From Tiliqua scincoides (taxonomy: Eukaryota > Chordata > Lepidosauria > Squamata > Scincidae), in the NCBI RefSeq assembly GCF_035046505.1, contig NC_089823.1, positions 1,170,767 through 1,234,766 of the forward strand: a DNA stretch of 64,000 nucleotides, in the 5' to 3' direction. The notes under the pieces were generated by a model. The model did not search any database. It was not told the DNA's origin and worked only from the letters and a program-made list of their open reading frames with translations. The translations under genes and the position numbers were made by a program. Shown one piece after another: positions 33,361 through 43,499 of this stretch; position 1 is the first letter of the stretch, and every line of letters begins with the position of its first letter.

Positions 33361-33462
33361 GCAGGGTCAGGCCTGGTTAGTACTTGGATGGGAGATGGCC
33401 TGGGAATACCGCAGTGCTGTAGGCTTGTACCATAGTCTTTCGAGACTGAAGGTTGCCAACCA
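33361..33462 (+). mobile_element. 5S-rRNA-derived SINE, 5'-truncated, with 12-bp target duplication
   Basis: Bases 33361-33430 match the 3' half of 5S rRNA (GGCCTGGTTAGTACTTGGAT, then GGGAATACCG and TGCTGTAGGCTT). The rest is the shared tail CATAGTCTTTCGAGACTGAA plus GGTTGCCAAC. TTTCTTCTCTAA flanks it on both sides (33349-33360 and 33463-33474), so it inserted by target-primed reverse transcription. It lacks the 5' half of 5S and the A box, so it is not a working 5S gene. A 5S head defines the SINE3 type. Confidence 0.9.
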
Positions 33463-33855
33463 TTTCTTCTCTAAACTAAATTACTGGCGTCTGTTTTTGT
33501 TGTTTTTAAAGGACAGCACTCGCATGCACCAGAGAGCCACTGTGATGGAATGGATGCAAAGAGTGTTGGGGGGCTGACTGTGAGAAACCAAGGGGGCTTG
33601 AGTCTCGCCTGAGCAGCACAGGTGACGGGACAGCCTCGAGCAGCCCACGCTCCCTGCCGGCTTCACTGACCTCCCAAGACTGATGTGAGGACTCAAGGAG
33701 ATAAGGATGAAATTGCAACTGCTCCAAGTCCCTTGGGGTGGGAGAGGGAAAATCTAAAGAAGGGGGGGGCAGGATCAAAGAAAGGCACTTCCCACACTTG
33801 GCGGGACTACTTCTTCTGCGAGTGACCTTAAGCACAGATCCTCTTGCTGGGAGTT

Positions 33856-33874
33856 TCGCTTTGTTGTCAAGCAG
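33856..33874 (+). promoter_or_regulatory. Predicted 3' splice site upstream of OR gene 2
   Basis: TTCGCTTTGTTGTCAAGCAG ends in AG at 33873-33874, only 13 bases before the ATG. It supports the start chosen at 33888 over the longer in-frame start at 33738, because the upstream frame would be intronic. Confidence 0.5.
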
Positions 33875-33887
33875 AGCAGGCCCCTCC

Positions 33888-34877
33888 ATGCCTTTGGAGA
33901 ACTCCAGCTCCAGCCACTCTGCCTTCTTCTTGGCTGGCATTCCCAGCCTGGAGGCCGCCCATTCCTGGCTGGGCATCCTGTTCTGCTCAATGTATATTGT
34001 GGCAGTCTTGGGAAATGGTGCTCTCCTGCTCACCATCCGACTAGTCCCCACCTTGCACCATCCCATGTTCTACTTCCTGGGCATGCTGGGAGTTATTGAC
34101 CTGGTTATGACCACATCTCTGGTACCCAAGATGCTCAGCATTTTCTGGATGGGGGCTCCAAAGATTGACTTTGCTGATTGCTTTGTCCAGATGTTTCTGA
34201 TCCATTCGATGACGGCTATGGAATCAGGGGTCTTGCTAGCCATGGCCTTTGACCGATACATCGCCATCTGCTGCCCGCTGCGATACGAGGCTATCTTGAC
34301 ACCCCAAAGGGTGGCCCAGATAGCACTGGCCATTCTGATAAGAGGAATCGTTTTCATGGCACCTTTAACCTGGATGGTGAGACGCTTGCCGTATTGTGCT
34401 TCCAAAGTGATTCAGCATTCCTACTGCGAGCACATGGCGGTCATGAAACTGGCCTGTACAGATCCCACTGCAAGCCGCATCTACAACTTGATGGGATCCA
34501 CCCTGATAGTAGGGACTGACACGGCCTTCATCACTGTGTCTTATGGGCTGATCCTCAGAGCGGTGATGAAACTGACCCAGAAGACAGAGCAGCTCAAGTC
34601 CTTCAGCACCTGCAGCTCTCACCTCTGTGTCTTGTCGCTGTACTACCTGCCAGGCATGGCATCCATTTACATCCAGTGCTTTCCTCAGGGTGTGCCACCA
34701 CCTGTCCAGGTCCTGCTGGCAAACCTCTACCTCATCCTCCCGCCCATGTTGAACCCCATCATTTACAGCATCCAGATGAAGCAGGTGCGAGACGCACTGC
34801 AAAAGGTATTTCCCTTCCTCAGGGAGCTTGTGGGAAGCCCCACAGGCCACTTCGGGTGGCAGGGAGGCCCTTCTTGA
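33888..34877 (+). CDS. Class I olfactory receptor, OR52-type (OR gene 2)
   Basis: This is an intact 329-residue odorant GPCR. It has an NSS glycosylation site at residues 5-7 and the class I phrase FFLAGIPSLEAAHSWL at 13-28. GN lies at 42-43, MAFDRYIAICCPLRY at 119-133, HSYCEHMAV at 177-185, KSFSTCSSHLCV at 237-248 and PPMLNPIIY at 285-293. The open frame extends 50 codons further upstream to 33738, but that stretch has no receptor-like sequence and a splice acceptor falls inside it, so I start at 33888. The C-terminal tail is about 10 residues longer than in OR gene 1 and Gly/Pro rich. It lies on plus like OR gene 1, 20 kb away, with transposons between. The ligand is unknown; the family call rests on motifs. 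Confidence 0.95.
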   Translation: MPLENSSSSHSAFFLAGIPSLEAAHSWLGILFCSMYIVAVLGNGALLLTIRLVPTLHHPMFYFLGMLGVIDLVMTTSLVPKMLSIFWMGAPKIDFADCFVQMFLIHSMTAMESGVLLAMAFDRYIAICCPLRYEAILTPQRVAQIALAILIRGIVFMAPLTWMVRRLPYCASKVIQHSYCEHMAVMKLACTDPTASRIYNLMGSTLIVGTDTAFITVSYGLILRAVMKLTQKTEQLKSFSTCSSHLCVLSLYYLPGMASIYIQCFPQGVPPPVQVLLANLYLILPPMLNPIIYSIQMKQVRDALQKVFPFLRELVGSPTGHFGWQGGPS

Positions 34878-34994
34878 TCACCTTCCACTGCCTGCCTAAT
34901 GCTGTTGTGTGCAGGCAAGTACTTGGCTCTGGCAGCAGACGATTGCTGGGACTCCATCATGTCAGGCTGCTGCTTGGCTTGGTCTCAGACTCTC

Positions 34995-35098
34995 TTTTTA
35001 TTGGGTTCTGCTTGATTTTGGATGTTGTATTTTGCTTATTGTGCACTGCTTTGATCACCTTGGTAGAAAAGTGGCCTCCACATTCGATAAATTAAAAA
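34995..35098 (+). mobile_element. L2-type 3' tail
   Basis: GTGCACTGCTTTGATCACCT followed by an A-rich end resembles the 3' tail of the L2-type elements in this window. It may supply the end of the OR gene 2 transcript. Confidence 0.45.
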
Positions 35099-35177
35099 AA
35101 TAAGAAAATGACATTCACAAAATCATCTGTGACGTTGAAAATGACATGTTCTTTTTTTTAAAAAAACCATCTAACTT

Positions 35178-36234
35178 TCACAAAATGGCAGGTGAGTTTC
35201 AATGTAAGTAAGTGTAAAGTGCAAAGTGGGCCACCAGGGGCAAGTGCAAAGTCACGCACATTGGGGCAAAGAATCCAAACTTCACATGTAGGCTGATGGG
35301 TTCTGAGCTGTCTATGACAGATCAGGAGAGAGATCTTGGGGTGGTGGTGGACAGGTCGATGAAAGTGTCGACCCAATGTGCGGCGGCAGTGAAGAAGGCC
35401 AATTCTATGCTTGGGATCATTAGGAAGGGTATTGAGAACAAAACGGCTAATATTATAATGCCGTTGTACAATTCGATGGTAAGGCCACACCTGGAGTATT
35501 GCATCCAGTTCTGGTCACCGCAGCTCGAAAAGGACATAGTGGAAATGGAAAAGGTGCAAAAGAGAACGACTAAGCTGATTGCTGGGCTGGGCCACTTTCC
35601 TTAAGAGGAAAGGCTATGGCGTTTGGGCCTCTTCATTCTAGAAAAGAGGCGACTGAGGGGGGACATGATTGAGACATACAAAATTATGCAGGGGATGGAC
35701 AGAGTGGATAGGGAGATGCTCTTTACCCTCTCACACAACACCAGAACCAGGGGACAGCCACTAAAATTGAGTGTTGGGAGAATTAGGACAGATATTTCTT
35801 TACTCAGCGCGTGGTTGGTATGTGGAACTCCTTGCCACAGGAAGTAATTATGGCGTCTTGCCTAGATGCCTTTAAAAGGGGAACTGGACAAATTTCTGGA
35901 GGAAACGTTCATCACAGGTTACAAGTCATGGTAGGTAAGTGCAAGGGCCTGGTTTTACAGGTAGGCTACCTCAGATTGCCAGATGCAGGGGAGGGTACCA
36001 GGATACAGGTTTTGTCTTGCTGTCTTGTGTGCTCCCTGAAGCATTTGGTGGGCCACTGTGAGATACAGGAAGTTGGACTAGATGGGCCTTTGGCCTGATC
36101 CAGTGGGGCTGTTCTTATGGGTGTCGCAGCACCCGGAGAGAAGCGGACCGGAGTCCGTGGCTGTGCGGCCGAGCCTGTGCCTGTTGAAGCCCCGTTGGCT
36201 GACTCCGGGTGCTGGGAGAGGGGCTGTTCTTATG
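35178..36234 (+). mobile_element. CR1 LINE fragment (RT thumb to 3' end)
   Basis: The plus strand encodes the thumb region (DQERDLGVVVDRSMKVSTQC) through HLEYCIQFWSP to the C-terminus, with stops and frame changes, then the 3' UTR. A 32-base insertion (about 35217-35248) interrupts its start. Here the G run before ACATGATT has six Gs, the form that keeps the frame. A separate 100-bp block interrupts its 3' end (see 36120-36219). Confidence 0.9.
36120..36219 (+). repeat. 100-bp hairpin-bearing insert in CR1 tail, flanked by 15-bp direct repeats
   Basis: GGGGCTGTTCTTATG occurs at 36105-36119 and 36220-36234, framing a 100-bp GC-rich block. The block holds a perfect inverted repeat, CAGCACCCGGAG at 36127-36138 and CTCCGGGTGCTG at 36203-36214. 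This could be a retroposed small structured RNA or a mini transposon. I do not recognise the RNA. Confidence 0.75.
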
Positions 36235-36727
36235 TTCTGTAATGGAAATCTTTACTCTCCAACTAACAGATTGGAGGTGCGTTCATTTCTCACACAAAGA
36301 GTTCTTATTCTAAGGTAATGCTCTGCTTTAAATGTGCATTTAATTATGTTGTGTATTCACATTTACAGTCTGTCACACTAGTGGATAAGGACATTCCCTC
36401 TCTCGGCTTTTGTGTGGATTGTGCACGAAGAGGCGAGGCAGAAGGTGCTGACAGCCAGAAACACATGTGCAGGGAGACCAAAGTTTGCTTGAGGGGGGAG
36501 CAGAGCTCATGCTCGTCGGGGGTGGGGGTCAGAAAGAGAAACATGAGCAGGTCACTCCTTCACATGCCCAGCAGGCACATCTGTCCACAGGTGCAGCATT
36601 CCTTTTAGAGCAGGCAACTGCCTCAAAGTGCACCAGCTGAACATTTCATCCTACCCTAGTGAAAACAACTCAGAGAGGCTTATTGAAAGAGTTATCGCAG
36701 TCACGAGCAAGAGCTGAAATAGGTCCT
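36235..36727. other. No recognisable feature
   Basis: I found no gene or repeat family between the CR1 and the BovB fragment. Confidence 0.3.
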
Positions 36728-36946
36728 TGTTGTTGCGCAGGCATTTAGTGGTGTCCAACTCTTTGTGACCCCCTAGACCACAGCACTGCCACTAACTCCT
36801 GGAATGCTCCCAAACTCGTCTTCATAGCCTCCGTGACACTATCTCACCATCGCATCCTCTGCCGCCCCTTCTGCTTTGGCCTTCAACTTTTCCCAGCATC
36901 AGGGTCTTTTCTAAGGAGTCCTGCCTCCTCATGAAAGAAGCACTAA
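36728..36946 (-). mobile_element. BovB (RTE) LINE 3' fragment
   Basis: The phrases GTGGTGTCCAACTCTTTGTG and AGCATCAGGGTCTTTTCT are the antisense of the BovB 3' region. BovB is known for patchy horizontal spread and is abundant in squamates and ruminants. The copy is short, diverged and without a coding frame. Confidence 0.8.
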
Positions 36947-37236
36947 TCAGGAAATACAGATCAGAAACTTTCAGAAAAACAAACCCCAAAACAAGAGACA
37001 AGGCTGCTGTTAAAACAAGCAGTAAAACCTTGAGAGGTCGGAAGCTGCTCCTCCATCAGGCAGCTGCTGTGCTCAGAGTCCCTTCGGCTTGGTCCACCTA
37101 GCCTGGTGGTGCTGACTCTGACTGGCAGTGACTTTCTTCCCACCACTGGGGTTCTTTTCAGTGGGGAGGCTGGGCATTGGACCAGCGCCTACTACCTGCA
37201 GAAGAAGTGCTTTCCCACCAACTCACGGGTCCTCTC

Positions 37237-38785
37237 CACTGGCGTCGCAAGGGGATGCGGGGGGTGCGGGCCGTACCAGGTGACGCGCGCAGGGGGGTGA
37301 CGTGCCCTGGGGTGAGGATGTGCTAACATCGCGGAGTTAGGAGCTACCACATCATGCCGCACACCATTGGATGCAGAATGGCCAGCAGAGTGCAGTGCAA
37401 AAACCAGAATTGAAATTGCTCCTTTTGTTCAAAAGTTATGGCCAAAAAAGCAGAAGGAAAAAATGCATGAAGCCCTATGGAAAGTGAAAGTGAGCCGTAT
37501 TGCGCGTTTACTCGTGAGTAGGCGCACTTGCCATAGTCCATCAAGGGCGGGCTGAGATAAATCCAACAACACCAGAATGGTCCCTATCCAATGAATGCAG
37601 CCCAAAAAAAACACCCGAAAAGGAGGTCCCTTTCCTCCCAGCTGTGAGTCTGAGCCCTAAACGAAGCCACATGACTGCATTTACTCACGAGTAGGTGGAC
37701 TTGCCTTAGTCGAGCCAGGCAGAGAGGCTCCAAGGACATCAGAATGGTCATCATCCAATGAGTGTAACCCCCAAAAACACCTGAGAAGGAGGTTTCTCCC
37801 TCCCAGCTGCCTCCCTCCCAGTCTAGGGAGCCTTATGGAAAGCAAAGTAGCCACATTTACTCGCAAGTAGGCAGATGTGCCTTGGCTGGTGGTCAGGCCA
37901 GGCAAAGGGGAATGTGAGGACACCAGAAAGGTCCTGATCCAATGGAGCTGCTCCAGAAGGCAGCCTCCCCCCCCCCCTAAAAAGAACAAAAAAGAGGCTT
38001 GAATAGTAAGGGGAAAGTTTTCTATTTTGCACTTGCAAAGCCAGGAGGGTTTTTATTCTGATGTGCCTGAAACAGAAGAACTTTAAACTGGGCACTGGGA
38101 GGGCTGAAGAGCTCACTGATCCTTTTTGGGGGGTTGTTATTGCAGGCAGACTACCGAGTAAGTTCCATTGACCACTATGGGACTTACTTCAGAGTAGACA
38201 TGCATAGGAGTGGGCTCACAGGCTGCAATCCTACCCACACTTTCCTGAGAGTAAGCCCCATTGACCACTATGGGACTTACTTGGGCAGGAGGTCTGGTCT
38301 AGAGGGTAGAGCCTCCATTTGCCTGAAGATAACATCCACAAAGTCGCCAGTTTATAATTATTTATTTTAATTGCTTGATGATGTCACTTCTGGCCATGAC
38401 ATCACTTCCAATGGGTCCTGGACAGATTGTCATTGTAAAAAGTGGGTCCCAGTGCTAAATGTTTGAGAACTGCACAATAAGGTGTTAGTAGATTGACACA
38501 GGGTGTGTGTTTGTGAGACCATACAAGTTTTCAAAATCACTAAAATCAGAGTTTGGAGGAATAAGACCATCATGTTACATATCAATCAATGCATAATTTC
38601 ATGCAGAATGCAGTGAAACAATCCACATTGAAATATCTGTGTTCTAACAACGGTACAGCCAAAAAACCGGTGGGGGCGGGGCGATGGAACATCACCACGC
38701 CCACCTAGGGCATTGCCCCGCCCACTATATGGGGTGACGCGCAGGTCTCCCGCACCAGGTGACGCAAATTCTAGTGACACCACTG
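37237..38785 (+). mobile_element. Non-autonomous hAT element (1549 bp) with internal tandem repeats
   Basis: The left end reads CACTGGCGTCGC and the right end, reverse complemented, reads CAGTGGTGTCAC. GTCCTCTC (37229-37236) and GTCTTCTC (38786-38793) form a 7-of-8 target duplication. Inside, a unit of about 175-190 bp is repeated three times (near 37.5, 37.68 and 37.86 kb), each with a TTTACTC..GAGTAGG motif and an ACCAGAATGGTC-like phrase. The right half contains two copies of a 90-bp MITE-like motif and a piece of the small hAT family seen at 44288. There is no transposase frame. Confidence 0.85.
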
Positions 38786-38793
38786 GTCTTCTC

Positions 38794-39840
38794 AGCAGTC
38801 AATGGAAAGAACACATTTAGAACCCTGAAGTTCTTAGCAGTGAAGGGAGAGCTCCTGATGCTGCATCTCTCCCAGCATGTGCTACCGAGTCATGAAAGCC
38901 ACTTTGAGGGTCTTGGGTAGACAAAGATCACAGAAATTGCAAGAAGGCCACAAATCAGCCCCTGACTGGGTAGGGACCTTCGCACAGAGGGAGGGGGATT
39001 TATTTTAAGGGAGCAGCTGTGGCTGTCTGGTTGGGCCTCTGTTTGGCCTGCAGAAGGCCCCGTAGTCAAGCCCTGGTGTTGCATCTGAAATCAGTCCAGG
39101 CCAGTCTCTGGAGCACCCAGGGTTGATGGCTGCCCAGATGTCCCTGCCAGGACCTGTACTGGACCAAAGGGGCAGAGAGGATTCCAGAAAGAGAGGGATG
39201 CAGTCTGTGGCCACCTGCCAAGAAAGGACCTCAACAATCAGCTCCGCATTTTGATAGGGCTGTTTTGCACAGCTCATCCCACCTTCAAGAGATTCTGGCA
39301 ATGAAGGGGGAGTAAAGAATCCCAGGCTGCCAAGGCCCACAGCACAAAAACTGAAAAGGAGAAATGCAGAGAATGAATCACACAACCATGGCCTTTTCTG
39401 TTTACATCTCACAAGGTCACAGCTGTGTGAAAGTAACAAGAAGAAGAAGAAAAATTCACTTTGGTTGCGCCACTAGCCACAGGATCACAAGCAAGGCGGG
39501 CCAAAGGGAGGCTTGGCTGGCTTTGTCAGCCTTCCTTTCAGTTGCCACAGCTGCATCTTCTACTCGCAAAGCTCACCTGTTAGGCTGCTCAGGCCTTCCA
39601 AGCGCTACAGCCATTTGATGCTCCCCATCAGCTTACTCCTGTGGCAACACCCAGTTCCAATTATGTTTCCAAAAGCCCCCATTCAAAACTATGGTTCACC
39701 TTCTAACACAATCTGAAACACTCACAAGAGAGCGCATTGAGACATGCCAGGGTGCTTGTGGAAGACGTGGATGGCTGGGCGCCTGACCCATCGCATGTAT
39801 TACAACTGCTTCAGCCCTTCCCACTCGCAAGTGGTTTCAT

Positions 39841-39844
<4 letters not shown>
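38794..39844. other. No recognisable feature
   Basis: This is the 3' flank of OR gene 3 on the minus strand. I found no repeat family or second gene. Confidence 0.3.

Positions 39845-39872
<28 letters not shown>
39845..39872. repeat. (CT)n microsatellite
   Basis: About 14 uninterrupted CT units. Confidence 0.95.
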
Positions 39873-39873
<1 letters not shown>

Positions 39874-39969
39874 ATGTTCAATGAGTAATTCCCTCAGGCC
39901 TCTGAAGAGGCTTCTGTATTCACAACGAGTCATAAATCAAGGAGGCATAAATCAACCTCAGCTGATAGC

Positions 39970-40941
39970 CTAAGCAGTTTTACACAAGACGCTGACTCCA
40001 CCTCTGGCCCAAGATAGCATCTCTGCCAATTTCCTCTGGATCTGTTTGGTCCTGGCAGCGTAGACCATGGGGTTCAAGACAGGTGGGATGAGGAGGTAGA
40101 AGTTAGCCAGCAGGATGTGAGCCGAGGGAGCCACAGTGTGGCCAAACCGGTGAATCAGTGAGGAAACAACAATGGGGATGTAGAAGGCCAGGATGGCACA
40201 GATGTGTGAGGAGCAAGTGCTGAAGGTTTTGAGACGGGCCTCCACGGTGGCCAAGCGCATCACTGCCTGGAAGATGAAGGCATAGGACAGCCCAATGCAC
40301 AGGGAGTCCAGGACAAGTACCAGGAAGCCAATGGTCACACCGTAGATGTTACTGACGGAGATGTCCTCACAGGAGAGCATCACCACAGCCATGTGTTCAC
40401 AATAGGAATGCGCAATGACATTGGTGCGGTAGGACGTATAGCGAAGAACAAGGAGGGGCAGAGGGGAGATATACAGGAAGCCCCGGAGAGTGGCAACCAG
40501 CCCAATCCTGGCCACAACAGAGTGGGTCAAGATGGTCTTGTGCCTCAGAGGGGTGCATATGGCCACGTAGCGGTCAAAAGCCATGGCCACAAAGATGCCG
40601 GATTCAACAGTGGCAAAAGCGTGAACGACAAACATCTGAAAGAGGCAAGCGTGAAAGCCGATTTCTTGGTTGCCGAACCAAAAGATGCTGAGCAGTTTGG
40701 GCATGGTGGAGGAGGAGAGGACCAGGTCTATGACCGCCAGCATGGCGAGGAAGAGGTACATGGGCTCGTGGAGGCCCGGCTCGGCCTTGATGATGGACAG
40801 AATGGCGCCGTTCCCCACCACAGCGATGACGTACATGGTGCAGAAGGGGATGGAGAGCCACGTGTGCGCTGCTTCCAGCTGGGGGATGCCTGTGAGGGAG
40901 AAGGAGGCCGGGCTGAAGCAGGCATTGAAGGCAGCCGGCAT
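39970..40941 (-). CDS. Class I olfactory receptor, OR52-type (OR gene 3)
   Basis: This is an intact 323-residue receptor. It has [16 protein letters not shown] at 14-29, GN at 43-44, [10 protein letters not shown] at 120-129, HSYCEHMAV at 178-186, [12 protein letters not shown] at 238-249 and PPVLNPMVY at 286-294. The open frame continues 33 codons upstream to 41040. A splice acceptor (TCTCTCTTGCAG) lies 15 bases before the chosen ATG, and the sequence before it is not receptor-like. The N-terminus lacks an Asn-X-Ser/Thr site, having only NAC at 6-8, which is unusual for an OR. It is a close paralogue of OR gene 4, in the same orientation 7.6 kb away. The last 25 residues are quite different from gene 4 (extra [13 protein letters not shown]). 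Confidence 0.95.
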   Translation of the reverse strand: MPAAFNACFSPASFSLTGIPQLEAAHTWLSIPFCTMYVIAVVGNGAILSIIKAEPGLHEPMYLFLAMLAVIDLVLSSSTMPKLLSIFWFGNQEIGFHACLFQMFVVHAFATVESGIFVAMAFDRYVAICTPLRHKTILTHSVVARIGLVATLRGFLYISPLPLLVLRYTSYRTNVIAHSYCEHMAVVMLSCEDISVSNIYGVTIGFLVLVLDSLCIGLSYAFIFQAVMRLATVEARLKTFSTCSSHICAILAFYIPIVVSSLIHRFGHTVAPSAHILLANFYLLIPPVLNPMVYAARTKQIQRKLAEMLSWARGGVSVLCKTA

Positions 40942-40956
40942 CTTCTCAATGTGCCA

Positions 40957-40970
40957 CTGCAAGAGAGACC
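40957..40970 (-). promoter_or_regulatory. Predicted 3' splice site upstream of OR gene 3
   Basis: The minus strand reads TCTCTCTTGCAG directly before TGGCACATTGAGAAG and the ATG. It is a strong acceptor and is conserved exactly in OR gene 4. Confidence 0.7.
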
Positions 40971-41318
40971 ATCGCTGTAGGCCGCTGGGAACAGAAAGAG
41001 GGCAGGGAACCTTTTCAGTCACACGCACCATCATCACCATAGGAAGTGGGTCAATAGTGTTATCCAGCTACTGGGAAGGAGTGGCAGAGGGTGGCAGGTG
41101 CAACAGCTGCTCCTCTAAATTCATTGCCTTTGCGGACAAGGAGACATTTGAACAAGGGGCTCCTTGCCTCACAGGACAGGACAGGACTCTCAGCTCATAC
41201 ACAATGCCTCCTTTCGCCTCAGAGCAAAAGCCCATCGCTGCATTTAGGTATGGAAAGGGTGTGTGTGTCAAGAAATGCTCACAAGGGGGGTCTCGGCTTT
41301 TGTGGGCTAAAATATGAT

Positions 41319-41580
41319 TCTATAGAATCATAGAGTTGGAAGGGACTTTACAGCTCATCTAGCCCAGCACCCTGCCTTAGGCAGGAAATCCTTCTAGAGT
41401 ATCTCCAACAGGTGCTTCTTGAGCCTCTGCTTAAATATCTCTAGTGAGGGAAAGTCTACCACCTCCCTTGGTGATCTGTTCCACTGCCAAACCGCTCCAA
41501 CCTTCAGGAGTTCTTTCCTGATGTCCATTGGATTCTCTTGCAGTTTGTACCCGTTGGATCTAATTCTGCTTCAGGAGTGC
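41319..41580 (-). mobile_element. CR1 3' fragment of the avian-like type
   Basis: AGAATCATAGAGTTGGAAGG at its left end is the reverse complement of the CR1 3' end best known from birds. It is a different CR1 subfamily from the TTCTTATG-tailed elements that dominate this window. Confidence 0.85.
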
Positions 41581-41683
41581 ACTTCATGGCATTTCATGGG
41601 TCTGACACTGAAATAAACACTTTGGCTCCTTTGTAGAAGAAGCTGGTGACTGCCCTTTGAGAAAGGAGAGAAGCCACCTACAG

Positions 41684-42373
41684 CAGGGATATGCAGTCAG
41701 GGAGGCAGGGCCTCACCAGAGCCAACAAGTAAAAAAGCAAAGTGCAAGAATCCAGCAAGTAAAAAGAATAAGTGCCTTGCCTTTTCACCCCACTCTTTTC
41801 TTTCCCAGCACAGCCAGTGAGTTAAGCAGCACATAGGCATACACAGTTATAATACACAGGGAAGAAGATAACAGCTGATTCGCTGTAATCACGGTTGACT
41901 TCCAATAAAAAACAGACAGGGTGCTTGTGTCAGCAGTCTCTGGGGAGGCAGCAGGCAGAGTTGCCTCAGTCAGTTAGGCTGCAATCATGACTGACTTCCA
42001 ATTAAAAAAAAGGGTAGGGTGCTTGCATCAGCAGTCACTGGGGAGGTAGCAGGCAGAGTTGCCTCTGTTCTATTCTAAGAAAGCCATGAAAACAGCAGGG
42101 AACACAAAGGGACTTGCTCTCTAAAACACCAGGGGAGGTAGCTGTGGAACTGCCTCAGGAGGCATGTTACTGAGCTCACCCTAGTTTTTTCCTTTTTCTT
42201 TTTCAATTATTTCTGGAGGGAAAAAGAGAGAGTGAGTGTGTGTGTTTCAAGGAAGATAAGATCCACTGAGACTGAGCTTAGGGGGGAGGAAGGGGGAGGG
42301 AGAGGAGAGGGAAAGAGGGAGAGAATTCATATGGCTGTACCTCCCCAGGCCTGGACTTCATTGCACATCACTG
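41684..42373. mobile_element. Non-autonomous hAT element (690 bp)
   Basis: The ends CAGGGATATGCAGTCAGG and (reverse complement of the right) CAGTGATGTGCAATGAAG are inverted repeats with mismatches. The flanks ACCTACAG (41676-41683) and TTCTACAG (42374-42381) match at 6 of 8. Inside, a unit of about 100 bp containing GACTTCCAAT and GGCAGAGTTGCCTC is present twice (41876-41972 and 41973-42070). There is no transposase. Confidence 0.75.
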
Positions 42374-42386
42374 TTCTACAGGTCTT

Positions 42387-42658
42387 CTTGTTGGCATCCT
42401 TCAGTCTCGGAAGACTATGGTGTCCCGCTCTGAATTGTGGTTCTGGAACAGAGTGTCCTCTCCAGTGCGCGAAGCCTGGGTAAAGTAGGTATGGAGGATG
42501 GACTGTTATCCATGCAGCAAATCCCCCCCTCTCCACGTCGCTGAAATGGTCCAATGGAAAGGCAGAGGCCAATTCGGTTGGTTCCAGCGGCGTCACAGGA
42601 GTTGCCAGAACGTGACTGTGTTCAGCCATGAACTGCCTCAGGGACTCCAGCTCCGGAT
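42387..42658 (-). mobile_element. 5'-truncated copy of the 401-bp retroposon
   Basis: The segment matches the right-hand two thirds of the element at 46861-47261, with the shared tail at its left edge. It lies 5 bases from the end of the hAT element. Homology stops at about 42658. Confidence 0.85.
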
Positions 42659-43499
42659 TTGGGACCAGAAGAAAACACTACTTTGTCACAAGACTTGGCC
42701 AGCGCCACTTGTCCCAATTGTGAAGAGATACACATGGGCCCCACATTCAGATGCTGCCATGCCCCCTAAAAGGAGAACTCTGCTCGGAGCTCCAGCCCCA
42801 CCAGGGTGGGGGGAATTTCAGGAGGGAGGGAAGGGAAAAGGATTTTCTTCTTTACTCCCTTGAGGCCTCCCCCTGCTGGACTGTGCCTGGTTGGAGAGAT
42901 TGCCATCTTAAAGCGGGGGAGGGGAGATTTTTACCCACACAGCACACGTCTCCCCCCAACTCCCATCCCTCCCCTCCAAGAGGTTTTTGCCAAACTTTGG
43001 GGGAATGGAGCAAGCCACTGTCCTCTCTGGCCTGCCCTTCACTTCCCTTAGTGTTTTCTGGGCTCGATGTTCTCCATGGATCTCTGACCTCCATGAATCT
43101 GTGCCCTTCAGATGTCACAAGAGCCTGGACCCTCACAGGTCCACGGAGGGTGGTGGACTTTTTACTCTTCTAATTGACAAGGGGATCTATTTATGTGTGC
43201 CTCTAAGCCCCTTGACTGTGTAGAAACCACCACCTTGTGCCTGGGTAACCCTATTCTGCTTCCAGACCCACAGGCGAGTTGACCCCCTGAGACTGACCCT
43301 AAAAGCAAGAATTTACTTTCATTCACTTTGCTTTGGGGGTCCTTTCAATGCCAGTCCCGGCCACAAATGTTCTCTCTCTTGCTCCTCCTTTACTGCATTC
43401 CCAGCCCCTCAGCTGCAAGCATGAACCTCCTAAACCTGCCCTGGTCCCTCCATATCGTGGAACGAACAGAGGACATGGCAGGAGCATGGCTGAAACAGA
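42659..43499. other. Sequence without recognisable gene
   Basis: Open frames here are short and overlap in antisense. This is probably part of the duplicated OR flank, but I see only weak similarity to the 48.6-49.5 kb side. Confidence 0.3.

Noticed and set aside
33361-33430. Functional 5S rRNA gene
   Set aside because: Only the 3' half is present, it is joined to a SINE tail, and it is flanked by target duplications.
33738-33887. Upstream extension of OR gene 2 by 50 codons
   Set aside because: Not receptor-like, and a splice acceptor at 33873-33874 lies inside it.
40393-40980. 195-codon frame antisense to OR gene 3, and its equivalent at 47980-48657
   Set aside because: These are shadows of the receptor coding sequence on the other strand; codon bias leaves them open.
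40942-41040. Upstream extension of OR gene 3 by 33 codons
   Set aside because: Crosses a strong splice acceptor and has no counterpart in OR gene 4 beyond the acceptor.
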